Assembly: GCF_003672135.1 (NCBI RefSeq)
Contig: NC_039506.1
Coordinates: 12,400,001-12,464,000, forward strand
Source: Ooceraea biroi
Taxonomy: Eukaryota; Arthropoda; Insecta; Hymenoptera; Formicidae
Reading direction: 5' to 3'
Length of the DNA: 64,000 nucleotides
Of the stretch, positions 43,460 through 55,621 are shown piece by piece. The position numbers and the translations under genes are program-made. Under the pieces are notes generated by a model. It had not been told where the DNA came from. It saw nothing but the letters and a program-made list of their open reading frames with translations, and made no database searches. Each line of letters starts with the position of its first letter. Position 1 is the stretch's first letter.

Positions 43460-45420
43460 CAGGGTGAGGCACCTAAAACAGGCCACCTGAATATCTCGGC
43501 TGTTATTGGCGATAGAAAAAAATGTGTCAGACCAAACTTGTATGGTTTCGAGGGACACATAATTTGTTCTAAATAGTTGTTTATTAGGTGGACGCGTAGA
43601 GGTCATATGAAGGTCAACTTCGTTTTCTAAAAATGGTGTGATATGTTTTTTTACGTACCATCTAGTAGAGCGTTTGAAGATGTACACATTGATCTACGGG
43701 TCAAAATCATTCAAGGTCACTGAAGGCCAACTGCAAGGGAAAATAATTTACTTTATGTGAGCGATCGAATACTTTGTTTATGTAATGCATACTCAAAAAA
43801 ACTAAACTATTTCTGGGTACAGAATACAAGTTGTATCGCTCACATAATAAAGTTTAATGTAATTTCTCTGGTTAGTAACGTCGCGATAATACGAATCGTC
43901 GAATGTAAACAAACACTCAGTTGTACACACGTTGTAGCCTGTAGGAATAGTTTAGTTTGTGATATTCTAACGATCTAATTGGTAAGTGTGATTTGTAGCT
44001 TCCAAAATGCGTTATACAAAGGCGGAGAAAGTAGATATGATCTACATTTATGGCGAATGTCACCAAATTATGAGAGAAGCAGTGCGTTTGTATGCAGAAA
44101 GATTTCCTGAACGTGCTAGACCCTCGCGGTCTGTTTATACAAACGTTATAAAGACTTTTGAAGAAACTGAGAGTGTTGATAATAAACCACGCAAAAGATC
44201 TAAAACAGCAATTAATAATAGAAATACAGAAAACATTTTAGCAGCTGTAAGACAAAATCCGCAGCTTAGTACAAGACAGCTAACATGTGAAAGTGGTATC
44301 AGCCAACGAAGTGTTTTGCGAATACTATATCTAAATAAATTTCATCCTTTTCATGTTTCGCTTTATCAAGAACTACACGGGAATGATTTCCGAAATCGTT
44401 TGAACTTCTGCGAATGGGGTTTACAGAAAGTACAAGACGATGATACTTTTTTGACCAAAATTTTGTTTACGGATGAAGCGACATTTACAAACTGTGGTCA
44501 TGTCAATCGTCATACTATGCATTACTGGTCAATAGAAAATCCACGGTGGCTGCGAGAGGTAGACAAACAAAAATCATGGTCTATAAATGTCTGGTGCGGA
44601 CTTCTTGACAATAAAATAATTGGTCCCTATTTTATTGATGGTATATTAAACAGTTGGAAATATGAGCAAATTTTAACAGAAATTTTGCCATAACTGCTAG
44701 AAGATATTCCACTCCACACACGACAATCCATGTGGTTCCAGCAAGACAAATGCCCTGTTCATTCGGCAAGAAATATTACACAGATTCTGAATAGGAACTT
44801 TGGAGATCGTTGGATTGGTCGGACAGGAAATCACAAATGGCCCGCACGTTCGCCAGACTTAACACCCTTGGATTTTTATTTATGGGGAAACTTAAAGCAG
44901 CAAGTATATAATGAAATACCGTCAACCAAAGAAGAGATGAAAGAGCGTATAATAAGAGCTTGCACCGCGATTAATCCGAACGAAATTCGACATGCTGTGA
45001 TATCTCTCTCGCAACGCTTTAGAGCATGCATCGATGCTCAAGGTTACCACTTTGAACATTTAATAAAGTAGCAGTGTATAGTACATAATAAATCGCCATT
45101 ATATAAATAAAGTATTCGATCGCTCATATAAAGTAAATTATTTTCCCTTGCAGTTGGCCTTCAGTGACCTTGAATGATTTTGACCCGTAGATCAATGTGC
45201 GCATCTTCAAACGCTCTAGATGGTACATAAAAAAACATATCATACCATTTAAAAAAATGAAGTTGACCTTCATATGACCTCTACGCGTCCACCTAATAAA
45301 CAACTATTTAGAACAAATTATGTGTCCCTCGAAACCATGCAAGTTTGGTCTGACACATTTTTTTCTATCACCAATAACAGCCGAGATATTCAGGTGGCCT
45401 GTTTTAGGTGCCTCACCCTG
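43460..45420 (+). mobile_element. Complete DD41D Tc1/mariner transposon with about 330-bp inverted repeats
   Basis: CAGGGTGAGGCACCTAAAAC at 43460 is mirrored by GTTTTAGGTGCCTCACCCTG ending at 45420, with TA on both sides (43458-43459 and 45421-45422). The arms run inward about 330 bp with few differences, to CAAAGTATTCGATCGCTCA. A transposase gene of 354 codons lies between, interrupted by one stop. Arms this long are unusual for mariners, which normally have about 30-bp repeats. The high similarity between arms suggests a relatively recent insertion. Confidence 0.93.
44007..45071 (+). pseudogene. DD41D mariner transposase, one premature stop
   Basis: One frame from ATG 44007 to the stop at 45069-45071, broken only by TAA at 44691-44693 (codon 229). 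Residues 1-60 form the DUF4817-type helix-turn-helix (MRYTKAEKVDMIYIYGE, YAERFPERARPSRS), and residues 70-110 a second helix-turn-helix (RQLTCESGISQRSVLR). The catalytic aspartates are in LFTDEATF (about residue 153), WFQQDKCPVH (about residue 245) and SPDLTPLDFYLWG. I count 41 residues between the last two, so DD41D. All three are intact, as is the C-terminal RACIDAQGYHFEHL. A single substitution such as CAA or GAA to TAA accounts for the stop. The truncated product would lack the last two catalytic residues. Confidence 0.93.
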
Positions 45421-45422
45421 TA

Positions 45423-48400
45423 TATATGGAGTGTAACAGAAAGAGAAAGATCTACTTTCCGTCTCTTACTACCTGACCGTCAGGTTTCGCGCCTCACGCT
45501 CGGTCTATTCTTATCCAACATAAAACATCTGGTCATTTTATATTTACACATATGATTTTCATATTTGAAACTGTCAGTTAGTTGGATTATTTTTGATATA
45601 TGTACAAAATGTATACTAAAAAGTTGTGATATCCGTACTTGACTTAAACTTTTTTAAAACAAAGGTACAAAAAAGACACCAAGGCGATTCATTGATTCGT
45701 CCAGTGCGAATCTTGTTACTCGCGGTCAACTCATCAATAATCTGTGGGAACGATAAGTCATAAGCCGCGAACCACCATTCATTCAAGCAAAGTCAAACAT
45801 TCATATCAAAAAGGTCTTCCTGTTCTTCTGATAGATCATGAAGGGTATGCTGTTTTACAAGCTTCTCCAATCCAAAGGTGAAATAGTTACTATTTCGAAC
45901 GCTACAGTCAGTTGAATCATTTGCTAACGAAATCATTTACCGAACAAGGAAACCGAAAGGTCATTTTGCTAACGACAAAGTACACCACACATTTTGTATT
46001 TCTATTAACAATTTTTCTAAATCTAATTTTAAGAGTGCAGCGCAGCTGTACCACCACTTATAAGACGCATCGCTGTGTTCAATCTTACTAGTCATTGACC
46101 GAAAAATTTCAATTAAATTGGACAGATAAATCTGGCCTTATTTTTGCGACAACAGGCATCCTAATTTCTTATTAAGAGTTAGAGTAGCTCACATCTCATT
46201 GGCCCTCGACCATAAGCGAAATTGCACGGAATGTGAATAGCCATTTGCCATGAATAGCCAAGAAAAAAGAAAGAAAAAGGGACAAGGCTCTTCCTCCTTC
46301 GTGTTCTATATTTAGTTTCTCATGTAAACTCGAAACCTCAGTTTAATTAAAAAGGTGTCTTATATATAGTGATGGATTGCCTCTTTTGTCGTACACTCCT
46401 GTCCACTCTTCCTTTGTCAAGTTCCTGTCCTTTTCTGTTCTCCAGAAAGTAGGAAGTGTACACAAGTGTGTGTAACTTATGGCAAGCATTTTAATCTAAT
46501 AGGTTAATAAAAAACGTTAAACATTTGATAGCACGGTTTTTGTGACATAAATTGCTTACGAGGCGGTAAATTTTATTTATATTGTCAGAGAATTGTATAT
46601 GAGAATCATAATACTGGAATATTACTCATCAGTTACATTTAACAATTTCGTATTCAATAAAATAAAAATAAAATTGTAATAATATTTTTATAAACTGTGA
46701 TGCGAAAAGCTTTTATTGATTATATCGAGAGTAGGTGTTAAATAATTACAATTTATTGAAAAAGTGTTATAAGTAGAAATTAGAAAAAAGTATAAATTTT
46801 CATAAAATCAACATTATTAAAAAAATATGTCATCGATATTTATGTCGCTTGTGACACATTTTCGTACGAATATTAATGGAGATAAATTTTTATCTCTGTG
46901 GGACGTTATAATGAATTAATACTGATAATAATATAACGATCTATGTAGAGAGAAGAACTTGCAAGCAATCAGCTCTTTATAATTATTTTTATGTATATTT
47001 ATTAAATAAGCCGATTGGCCTAATGAATTCGTAATGAGAAATTTAAAGAAGAACGATTGAAAAAAATCTCGCAATACCAGTAGCTTTCACAACTCGCATA
47101 TCTTGCGATTCGCTTGAACTCGCTAATTCTTACACGAGGATAATAATACTTTCTTTTTTCGTTTTGTACATATTGCTGAATTGCTGAGAAAAATAATTAG
47201 TTTTCGTCAATAATACTTACAACTATTCAAAAGATAAACAAAACCAATAATAAATAAAGAGATATTTTGCAAACAATTTTCAATCGTTCTAACCGTTTTC
47301 TCCCTCTCTCTTTTATTTTATTGTAGGTATTATTTAAAGCCGAAAATATATCAGTATGTAAACAGTATATTTTTTATATTGTTTTCAGTAAACAGTACTT
47401 TTATATCAGTTTCACTTTTTATATGCAAATATTCAATTAGTAAGGTAGTAAAAGTTATTTATTTATAATAACTACGTATAACATTACCTGCATTATATAA
47501 TCTTTAACTTTTTAAAACTTATGGTATAAAAAATTAAATCTACAATAAAGACGAACTAAAGACTAACTTATTGAATTGTATAATGAAGGCATGGTGTGCA
47601 CCGAAAATTGACAATTCCAAGTGATTCCATTAAACGTCCGAGAGTGTCGAAAAATTTAATTAGAATTCCGCGGATGTAATCACGACGTGCGCGAGCCAGT
47701 CTAATTTATGATTCAACACAAGGAAAAGGGAGATAAAAAACTTTTCACTTTCCGTATGAAATACCTCGTTCTAATCCGCATATCATCGTGAGACCTTTCA
47801 TGTCACGATAAACGCTACATGGCCTCGACCGTGAAGGGTTGCTTCAAAATAAATGTTCGGCAAAAGATATGCTAAAAAATGTCGAGAAGGAAAGAAGAAC
47901 ATCGAGAGGAACGTCGCGTCGAGCCGTATGCGCCTCATAAAACCCAGACGCGCCTAAACGCCTCTTCCTCATCACCCACCATTACTTCCCCTTCACCCCA
48001 TCTGAATCATTCTTGTGCGACCTTCGAACGGTTAACGCATTTTATACAGCCCACAGAAATCCCTCGCAACGTGTTTTCGCTACTCACTGATTCAATCTTA
48101 ACTCTTTCTCTCTCTCTCTCTCTTTGTTTTTCTCTCTCTCTACTCCCACATTTTATCTTCTCTCGCGCTTCCGAGCGAAGAGTACCGGAAAGTCGATATG
48201 TAAAACAATATCGCTCGTAAGAAATCGTAAGTTGGAAAAATCTCTCGCTCCCGCAACGCCATATGGTACCGATGGTTTACAAGCTCGTATATTTCGATAT
48301 TTGTTCTCATACGTGGCGCGGATCAAAATTATGGGAATAAAAAGTGTGCTATTAATGCAGACAATCGGCGGTAAATGTTAAGTTTACTATTGCCAATTCC

Positions 48401-48532
48401 GGGAGAAACTGACGATAATACTCGATTAATATAATCATTATTTTGAGTTTTATGTACATTATTTAGTCTTCAAGATGTTACCTTTTAGAAGAAAAATAAA
48501 CAAAAAACACTAAGTTTATGTCTTGTAAATTA
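45423..48532. other. Gene-free stretch
   Basis: No gene recognised. A CT-rich tract occurs at 48100-48143. The 113-codon frame at 47879-48220 crosses it and is low-complexity. Confidence 0.55.
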
Positions 48533-48680
48533 ATTCGGCGTTTTTTTTTAAAAGAAGTTGAGCCTTTATTACAAAAAGATAATAAAAATGTCAATCTTCG
48601 AAATATTTAGCATAATTTTCTAATACTTTTTTCCATCTATCGGGTACCTGACGAATCCTCTCTTGAAAGAAAGAAAAAGA
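48533..48680 (-). pseudogene. Tc1/mariner transposase C-terminal fragment, third copy
   Basis: The minus strand reads VPDRWKKVLENYAKYFED then stop at about 48640-48590, matching the C-termini at 14.9 and 24.5 kb. The terminus TAAATTAATTCGGCG is present on one side only. Confidence 0.65.
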
Positions 48681-48974
48681 ATAAAGACTCAATTTAAAAA
48701 CAATGAATGCAAAAACTATTCGAGAGAAGATCTTTATGAAATATGCCTTATTTGTAGAAGATAAACATTAATTAGTAATTTATTAACAATATGGAACATA
48801 TGGTACATTTCTTGTAAAATTATTTAAACAAACAAATATGATAAAGCAAATATATCATTCTAATAATAAACAAAAATAAGAAGAATTATATTATTTTAAT
48901 ATACAAAAAGTATTCGCGTACTTTCTTTTTTTTAAATTTGTATAAAATAATTTAATATTTTATAGGATAATCAT

Positions 48975-49375
48975 TGGAGTTAATTACAGCCTGTAGTTTT
49001 CGAGACATCGATTGCACTTGTAATTGCTAAAATAGATTTCGCTTCTTTTTAAAGAGCAGTTTTTAAGTCTTCTTGATTGGAAATTTCTCTTTTTCTAATA
49101 GCATTTCCAACTATACTTCATAAATGTTTCATAGGATTGATATTCTGTGATTGCAGAAGGATATGCAATTGTTTTAATACATTATGTAAAACCCACTGCT
49201 TTGTATTGTAAGCCGTATTTGGATGATTGTCATGTTGGAAATTATAATTATTGGCAATTCCCAATTTTTGTATACTGTCACGATGATTTTTTTTTAAATC
49301 GCGATGTACATTTTATTCATACCATCAATAATATGTAAATTGCTGATCTCTGCTGCGCTCATACACCCCCAAACA
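48975..49375 (-). pseudogene. Tc1-like transposase fossil
   Basis: In minus-strand frames: CMSAAEISNLHIIDG near 49370-49325, then FQHDNHPNTAYNTKQWVLHN near 49235-49180. After that come SQNINPMKHL near 49140 and KREISNQEDLKTAL near 49085. This is the order of the Tc1 catalytic domain (GVGNLHFIDGIMN, FQQDNDPKH, SPDINPIEHLW). The second catalytic aspartate survives in HDNH. The third acidic residue region has drifted (ENL to KHL), and stops are present. It lies about 300 bp from the C-terminal fragment at 48.6 kb on the same strand but appears to be a different lineage. Confidence 0.78.
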
Positions 49376-49417
49376 AGAAAAACGAAAGAAGTAGAGGAAT
49401 GGAAAAGAGGAGAGGAG

Positions 49418-49419
<2 letters not shown>

Positions 49420-49448
<29 letters not shown>

Positions 49449-49466
49449 CGGACGGACGGACGGACA
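49420..49466. repeat. (GA)n with GGAC repeat
   Basis: A GAGAGA tract followed by about four GGAC units. Simple repeat. Confidence 0.9.
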
Positions 49467-50702
49467 AACGGAGCACTAAGGAAATACTTAACGCATAAAA
49501 TTTGTTATTATTGTGGTAATTTACATGTTATTGAATCTTACAGTGGCAAGTTTTCTGCATATCTGTTTTTTTAAATTAAATAATTTAATTTACATTTTTT
49601 AAGTTTTAATATATCTCTCTGGTATCACCCTTTTTTTGTAGGAAAACGCATTCAAATAATTTGCACTTATTTGGTGTTTTTTCTTGATCTTTTTTTGAAA
49701 AGGCTAATTTTAAAAAAATATATGGTTTTAGTACATTGGCATGAGAAATGATATGCAATTGGAGATTGGCTTATGTCAATCAGTATGCATTCCACGTGTG
49801 ACGTGTTATCTATTTCTTACTTTTATCTATAATCCTGAACTCCTAATTCCTAATTTCAAACAATTTGAACTGTACATTTTGTTAGACGATAATTAATGTT
49901 TCCGAATTTTTAAAATGTGATACTTAGCTACTTTGATCTGTGCAACGAAATATAGAGCATGTAAGATAAAAGTAGAAACATTTTTATAATACGAATGGAC
50001 TACTGATGGGATCACGGCTACTGATTGACTATAATGGTTGCAGGTGATAATAGAACAGCAAACACATAATGAGATACGCGCGAGCCAAACTGAACTCGAT
50101 CAACTTCGCATTTGACTGCTTCAGAGTTTAATCAGTCTCAAGTTTCATGGATCCTTTGACAGGTATCGTATACATCTATCGAAATTGTTAGTGGACGATG
50201 TACTTCACTTCGACGTAGAGTAAGAGTCATACAAGAGCAGGTGACGCTTTGCAGGGAGTGCACAATTTCATGTGATGTTCGTTAAGTATTATAGAAAAAT
50301 ATTATTGATTATAAGGTCAGTTGATATTCTGTAGTGCATGTAATGTACTTGTGTAGGAAATATTCTTATATGATCGAAGTACGTTAAAGGTCCCCACATT
50401 TTCATAAAAAAAGAGACAAGTAGATCGCAAATGTTACCAAGCCAAGTATGTTAAATTGTAGTAAGTTCAGCAATATCTCATATTATGATAAATCATTTCA
50501 GTTTCCTAAGCTGTTGGATCTTGATGGAAGATACATAAGAATTTTTTATATATAATATATGTTTAAAATATTTTAAATTTCCATGGAAACAATTTTAATA
50601 ATATCTTTAAAATTATCTCTCAATGTCATGGTGTGGTCATTTTAATATTATCGTTATTGATAAGTTTAGTTTAATCAATAAAATTAATAGATCAAGTAAT
50701 AG
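49467..50702. other. Gene-free stretch
   Basis: No supported feature. Confidence 0.55.
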
Positions 50703-51957
50703 GGCGATCCGTATAGGTGGTGACGCGGAGTTGCATTATATTTTCTTTTGTTCTTTATTCGTTTTATTCGTCGCCGCCGCTTTTTGAGCAATGCGTGTAT
50801 AATCACTTTGTACTTTTGTGAACAATAAATTCATATTACGACTGCGTAAACGACCTGCTGATTTCTAACATTTAAAAAAAGAATGAAAAATAAAGTTTAA
50901 AAAGTAGCTATTCCAGAATATGACAATGATTCAAGCAAATATGATGAGAAAATTGCAGACGACTTCAAAAATGACCTTAGTACGAAGTTTCGTTGTATGA
51001 ATGTTGTGAAATTAATGTAAGCGGGCAATTTAAGCGATGTTCTTGAGCGAGACTAATATTCATCCTTCTGAAGGAAGGACAGGTCGAAAGAATGAAGGCG
51101 AAAGGGAAGAGAAGCATCATTCTAAAGGACGGCGCTGATTAGTCGGAATTTACTTCAAAATAGTTCCTTAAGGCTCCTGGGTGGTCACCGCGGCCATGTT
51201 GAATTATGACGTCAGAAGCGAGGAATCACATGCTCAGAATTCTTGCGTGCCATTTTCTAATAAAAAGATATTTTGATAAACAAACACTACAGATCGCTTC
51301 AGCATACTTGTAAAATATTCCGAAAACTAACCTTTTGTCAACAGTCAATCAATAGTCGTAAGATGACTGTGATATGAAACTTGGTCATATGGTCATTACT
51401 GCGCATGCGCAAGACTATTTTCATATTACAGGCATTTTATGACTGTTGCTTGATTGTTGACAGAAAAGGTTAGTTTTCGGAATATTTTACAAGTATGCTG
51501 AAGCGATCTGTAGCGTTTGTTTATCAAAATATCTTTTTATTAGAAAATGGCACGCAAGAATTCTGAGCATATGATTCCTCGCTTCTGACGTCATAATTCA
51601 ACATGGCCGCGGTGACCACCCAGGAGCCTTAAGCATCGCAGAAAAAACTAATCCAAGACTTTTCAATTCAACTTACATAAAGTATTTTAAGGAAGAACGC
51701 TATGTACTGAAAGTGAGCAGTGGATGAAAAAAATATCTTAAATGTGTCTTTATTTTGACGATGAGATCACTTCGAGAATGTTGCTATCTTCCTCAAGAAC
51801 AACATATCAGGATTTGTCAAATGCCCTCCCGCTACCGATACTATGACAAATCAGGTTTGAATTAATCTGCAATCAATCAGTCAAAGCAGCAGCGGCGAAC
51901 AAAAGACATTATTATATAATGCAACTCATCATATCCACGTCGCCACCTATACGGATT
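50703..51957. mobile_element. Inverted-repeat element interrupted by a TTAA MITE
   Basis: ATCCGTATAGGTGGTGACG and AGTTGCATTATAT on the left, with a CGCCGCCGC tract, are mirrored at 51880-51957 (GCAGCGGCGAAC, TAATGCAACTC, ACGTCGCCACCTATACGGAT). A GTGAACAATAAATTCATATTAC segment at 50818 looks like an LTR polyadenylation region, so this may be a rearranged LTR-element fragment. The class is uncertain. Confidence 0.5.
51168..51632. mobile_element. TTAA-bounded hairpin MITE (465 bp), near-identical arms
   Basis: TTAA at 51168-51171 and 51629-51632, with GGCTCCTGGGTGGTCACCGC mirrored exactly at the other end. Arms of about 190 bp differ at only a few positions (for example TCACATGCTCAG versus CTGAGCATATGA). 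The centre forms a further imperfect hairpin around ACTGCGCATGCGCAAGAC. It is the youngest-looking of the three TTAA elements. Confidence 0.85.
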
Positions 51958-52529
51958 GGATACAATTACTTGAATTAATTTTCGATTAATTTTATCGATC
52001 ACGCATTGATCTTAATGTCGTTTACATTTCGATCGATTGACCCGCACTTCTGAAGCAGAAATATCGATTCAACGAATTATAAAAAGACTAAAATTACAGT
52101 CAATCATCCAATGGTAAAAAAAGTCTCAAGGAATCCTCGTCAATCAGGAGCGGTCCAGAACTATCGAAACAATCTTCGACAATATGTCTGAAAGTCTTCG
52201 TTTAAGATAAATGTCGATCAACTTGTTTCTCAAGTGCGCGTTTTCCCCTTTTCCATCTTATATCCGTGATTTAACTTGAAGATTTAAAGTTGGCTGCATA
52301 TTACTGTGTTACTTTTTGTGTATAATTCTTCACTAATAATTCACAAACCGTTAATATTTATATCATAAGAGAAAAAAAGAAGAGAAAAATTAATTGGAAA
52401 ATGTTTGTAAGAAATATTATTCTGAACGATTATATCGCAGCTTTTTTGATTTAATAATCCGGGTATCATATTATCATACGGTACAATATATTATACACGT
52501 ATATCAAATGTCCTTTTTTGACAAATATT

Positions 52530-53145
52530 TGCAAACAATGAAACGTAAATACAGGATGTCTCAGAATTATTAATCATAATTTTAAGGGCAAATTTTATGA
52601 AACATTCTGAGAAAAATTATAATATACAAGATGTTCCAGACCTACCGTATAAGCCGTGAATGGTAGATTCCTAAGTTCATTTCAAGACAAAAATCCTAAT
52701 ATCAAAATGTCGAGACTACAGTTTTTAAACGGGAAAGGTTTAAAGTTCACCAATCAGCTTGTCAAAATTTCACGCGTTCAGGAACATATCAAAAGAGTCC
52801 TTCCGCAACACTTCACTCAACACAATAGAAACATTAACACTCGATATTATTATTTACTTTATTTCTTTGTATACTGTTGTCAAGACCGACGAATATCAGG
52901 ATGATAATATCTAAATTGTCATATGGAAACGCGATGCGCGTGGAATTTTCAAAGCATTCGTGCGAAACGTGCAATGAATAAATGACATTTCTCATGTGAT
53001 GAGAAAACATCAATACGATCAATACGATATGAAATATGGTTTTCTGCATGAAATGTCGATAAAGAGAAAAATCGATAAGGAAAGAAAATATTAACATATT
53101 TGGAAATACTTTTTATTAATTTATTTAAAGGAATAATTATCTTCT
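52530..53145 (-). repeat. Inverted copy of the 40.8-41.3 kb repeat, with a CAGGATGTCTC end
   Basis: The span 52680-53145 matches the 40840-41255 repeat in reverse complement. The adjacent TACAGGATGTCTCAGAATT at about 52551 resembles mariner ends of the CAGGGTGTCC type. Confidence 0.6.
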
Positions 53146-54703
53146 TTGATCCAAACTTTTCTATGCAGAAAACCATATTTCATACCGACCGTGTTGATTT
53201 TCTCTATATTAGAAGTTTTGTCTTAGAATGTTCATATAATATTTAATCATGTGTTAATACAATTAATGTAATTAAATATGTTAACATAATTAAAATTATT
53301 ACCGATACTTTTGTAACATTGTATATACCTAATTAAACAATTCAATAATATATTTCTTACTTCTTGAAAATGAAAAGTTTTTCCTATGATTCTATTTGCA
53401 TTAATTCAAAATATAGAACAGATAAATATAGAATAAACGAAATATAATAAAACATATTTTTGACTTTATGCTCCTATTTATTATTTAATATTAATATGAT
53501 TTTTGCCAAAATTGAAATATTTTATATACTACAATTGTTATAGATTTTTATATATTTTATATGGCTTTAAAACTATAAGATTATCTTACAAAAGTTTTAA
53601 CTTTTCTATATTTTACTAAATTACTCTAACTTAATGAATAGCTAACAGTTTGAAAAAAACTGAAGCGTATGTTTGTTAAAGTTATTATTTTACAGTGATG
53701 TGTATTTTGTAACTATTATATTTTGTATTTGTAACTATCATTGTAAAACGTTTGCTGTAGAATATAATAGTATTTCATAGAACAAATTGTTAGAATAAGA
53801 TATATCATGTAATTCTATAATAAAGATCAGTCATATTTTTAGTAATAATCTCAATTAGTGCTTGAAAATTGTTATTATAGTGATTAATAACAGAAAATTA
53901 CATTAATTAGCTACATATCAGCTTTAACTATTATTCTCATTTCTAAAAGAACAAAAATGATTGATTAGACCATTAGACTCTGCATGACCATATTCTAATA
54001 TTACAGTCATTATGGCCTCCAGTGTTTCGGTAACTGTGTATATTCTAATACGGTCATGCAGAGAACCTTAATAATAATGTACGAGGTACAAGTTTAAGCA
54101 GTGCACATAGATGATATTACATATTTATGTACAATTAAATCTGTGCAGCGAGATGCGAGAAAAATGAAAATATTCTTATCAACGGCATTTCCATCATCCT
54201 TCTCTTTTGCTTTGTCATCGCTTTTGCTAATATCATAAGCATCGAATACATAATGAGATTTGTAAATGTCTCCTGCAATATACGTGTATATTTTTGACTA
54301 ATACCTTAGGATGTAGGATATCCCAAAATTACCGATGATAATGTTTAGAATAGATTCTATGGGACATCCTAAGATAAATATTCTAATATGAAAATACGAC
54401 GAGTTATAATAATTTTTGAAAGTTTACCAATGACAGAATTGAACTTTCACACGCTTAGGCATGTCAAAATACTCGTAAATATTGTAATGACTTTGATAGC
54501 TTCGTTATATTATAATATTTAGCTATTTTCGAACATCGATTTAATTATGCATATATGCAATGTGCAATTATGATACACATAAAGAAAAGCAAGTTTCTTG
54601 AAATTATTAATGCAAAAATAAAAAATAAAAATCTTCAGAGAGTGTACTAAAGGTAAAAAAATACAAATCAAAAGTCAAAAGTCTGGTAACACAGTTACTC
54701 TAG
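53146..54703. other. AT-rich stretch with two short hairpins
   Basis: Hairpins at 53978-54064 (CTCTGCATGACCATATTCTA mirrored) and about 54307-54375 (CCTTAGGATGT..CCCA mirrored). No genes are recognised. Confidence 0.55.
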
Positions 54704-55212
54704 AAAAACCTTACAAAGGTAAAAAATACGCCAAATACATAAAAAAGCAAAACTAACTATGATGAAATCCATAGCTAATTAGCCAAGTACCTAGAAGCAA
54801 TTCAGTTTGAGGATTTGTAATTTGAAATAATACTTGGTGTGTCCGGGTCGCATTAAAACGTACGTCCTATCTATAATTTGTGTAAACTCTATGTGTAAAT
54901 TATTTGTATAGAGTGAATAATGAAAAGGGATATTTATAATCACTTTGCTAATGTGCAAAACTGTAAACGTATATGTTTTAATATTACCAAATACAAAGAT
55001 TTACGAGTTATTAGTGAAAATACTCAAGGCAGTACAAATTTGGAAGAATACATATCCATTGCGACCCGGGCACGCCAAATATTATTTCAAATTACAAATC
55101 CTCAAACTGAATTGAACTGAAATCTAGGTACTTTGCTAGTTAGCTATGGATTTCATATTTAGTTTTGCTTTTTTATGTACTTGGCGTATTTTTTACCTTT
55201 GTAAGGTTTTTT
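54704..55212. mobile_element. Palindromic MITE with about 155-bp arms
   Basis: AAAAACCTTACAAAGGTAAA..TACGCCAAATACATAAAAAAGC..AATTCAGTTTGAGGATTTG at the left is mirrored at 55050-55212, through GCGACCCGGGC. The interior of about 190 bp contains AATCACTTTGCTAATGTGC, shared with the degenerate copy at 4.8-5.2 kb. A 66-codon open frame inside is not recognised. Confidence 0.8.
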
Positions 55213-55569
55213 TAAAGGGATCTCATTACTTTTTGTAAAAATTTTTTAATTTCATTAATTTTAAATATTTTTATGTATTTTTCTATTGTCGCAATAATAT
55301 GCCATTTTATTTCTGCTGTGAGATCTCATCCAGCATAAAAATGTGTGGATAATAAAGATCTAATCGTGCAAATCTTCTTAATACTTCTAATTGTCAAATA
55401 TAAATTGTGACAATTTAAAATATTCTTCTCTCTTCCTCTCTCTTTCTTTCTCGGTTTCGTTCTATGAGTATAAAATGTTTCAAATTATATCTTAACTAGA
55501 TAAATCTCTATTTAACAGATTTGTAGCATTATTATATCGGATATGTTCAAATTTTGTGGGAGGGTGGGA

Positions 55570-55621
55570 GGAAAGGAGGGAGGGAGGGAGGGAGGGAGAG
55601 AGAGAGAGAGAGAGAGAGAGA
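55570..55621. repeat. (GGGA)n / (GA)n simple repeat
   Basis: GGAGGGAGGGAGGGAGGGAG then GAGAGAGAGA. Confidence 0.95.

Noticed and set aside
47879..48220. 113-codon frame with Ser/Thr-rich start
   Set aside because: Low-complexity, runs through a CT microsatellite, and has no homologous features that I recognise.
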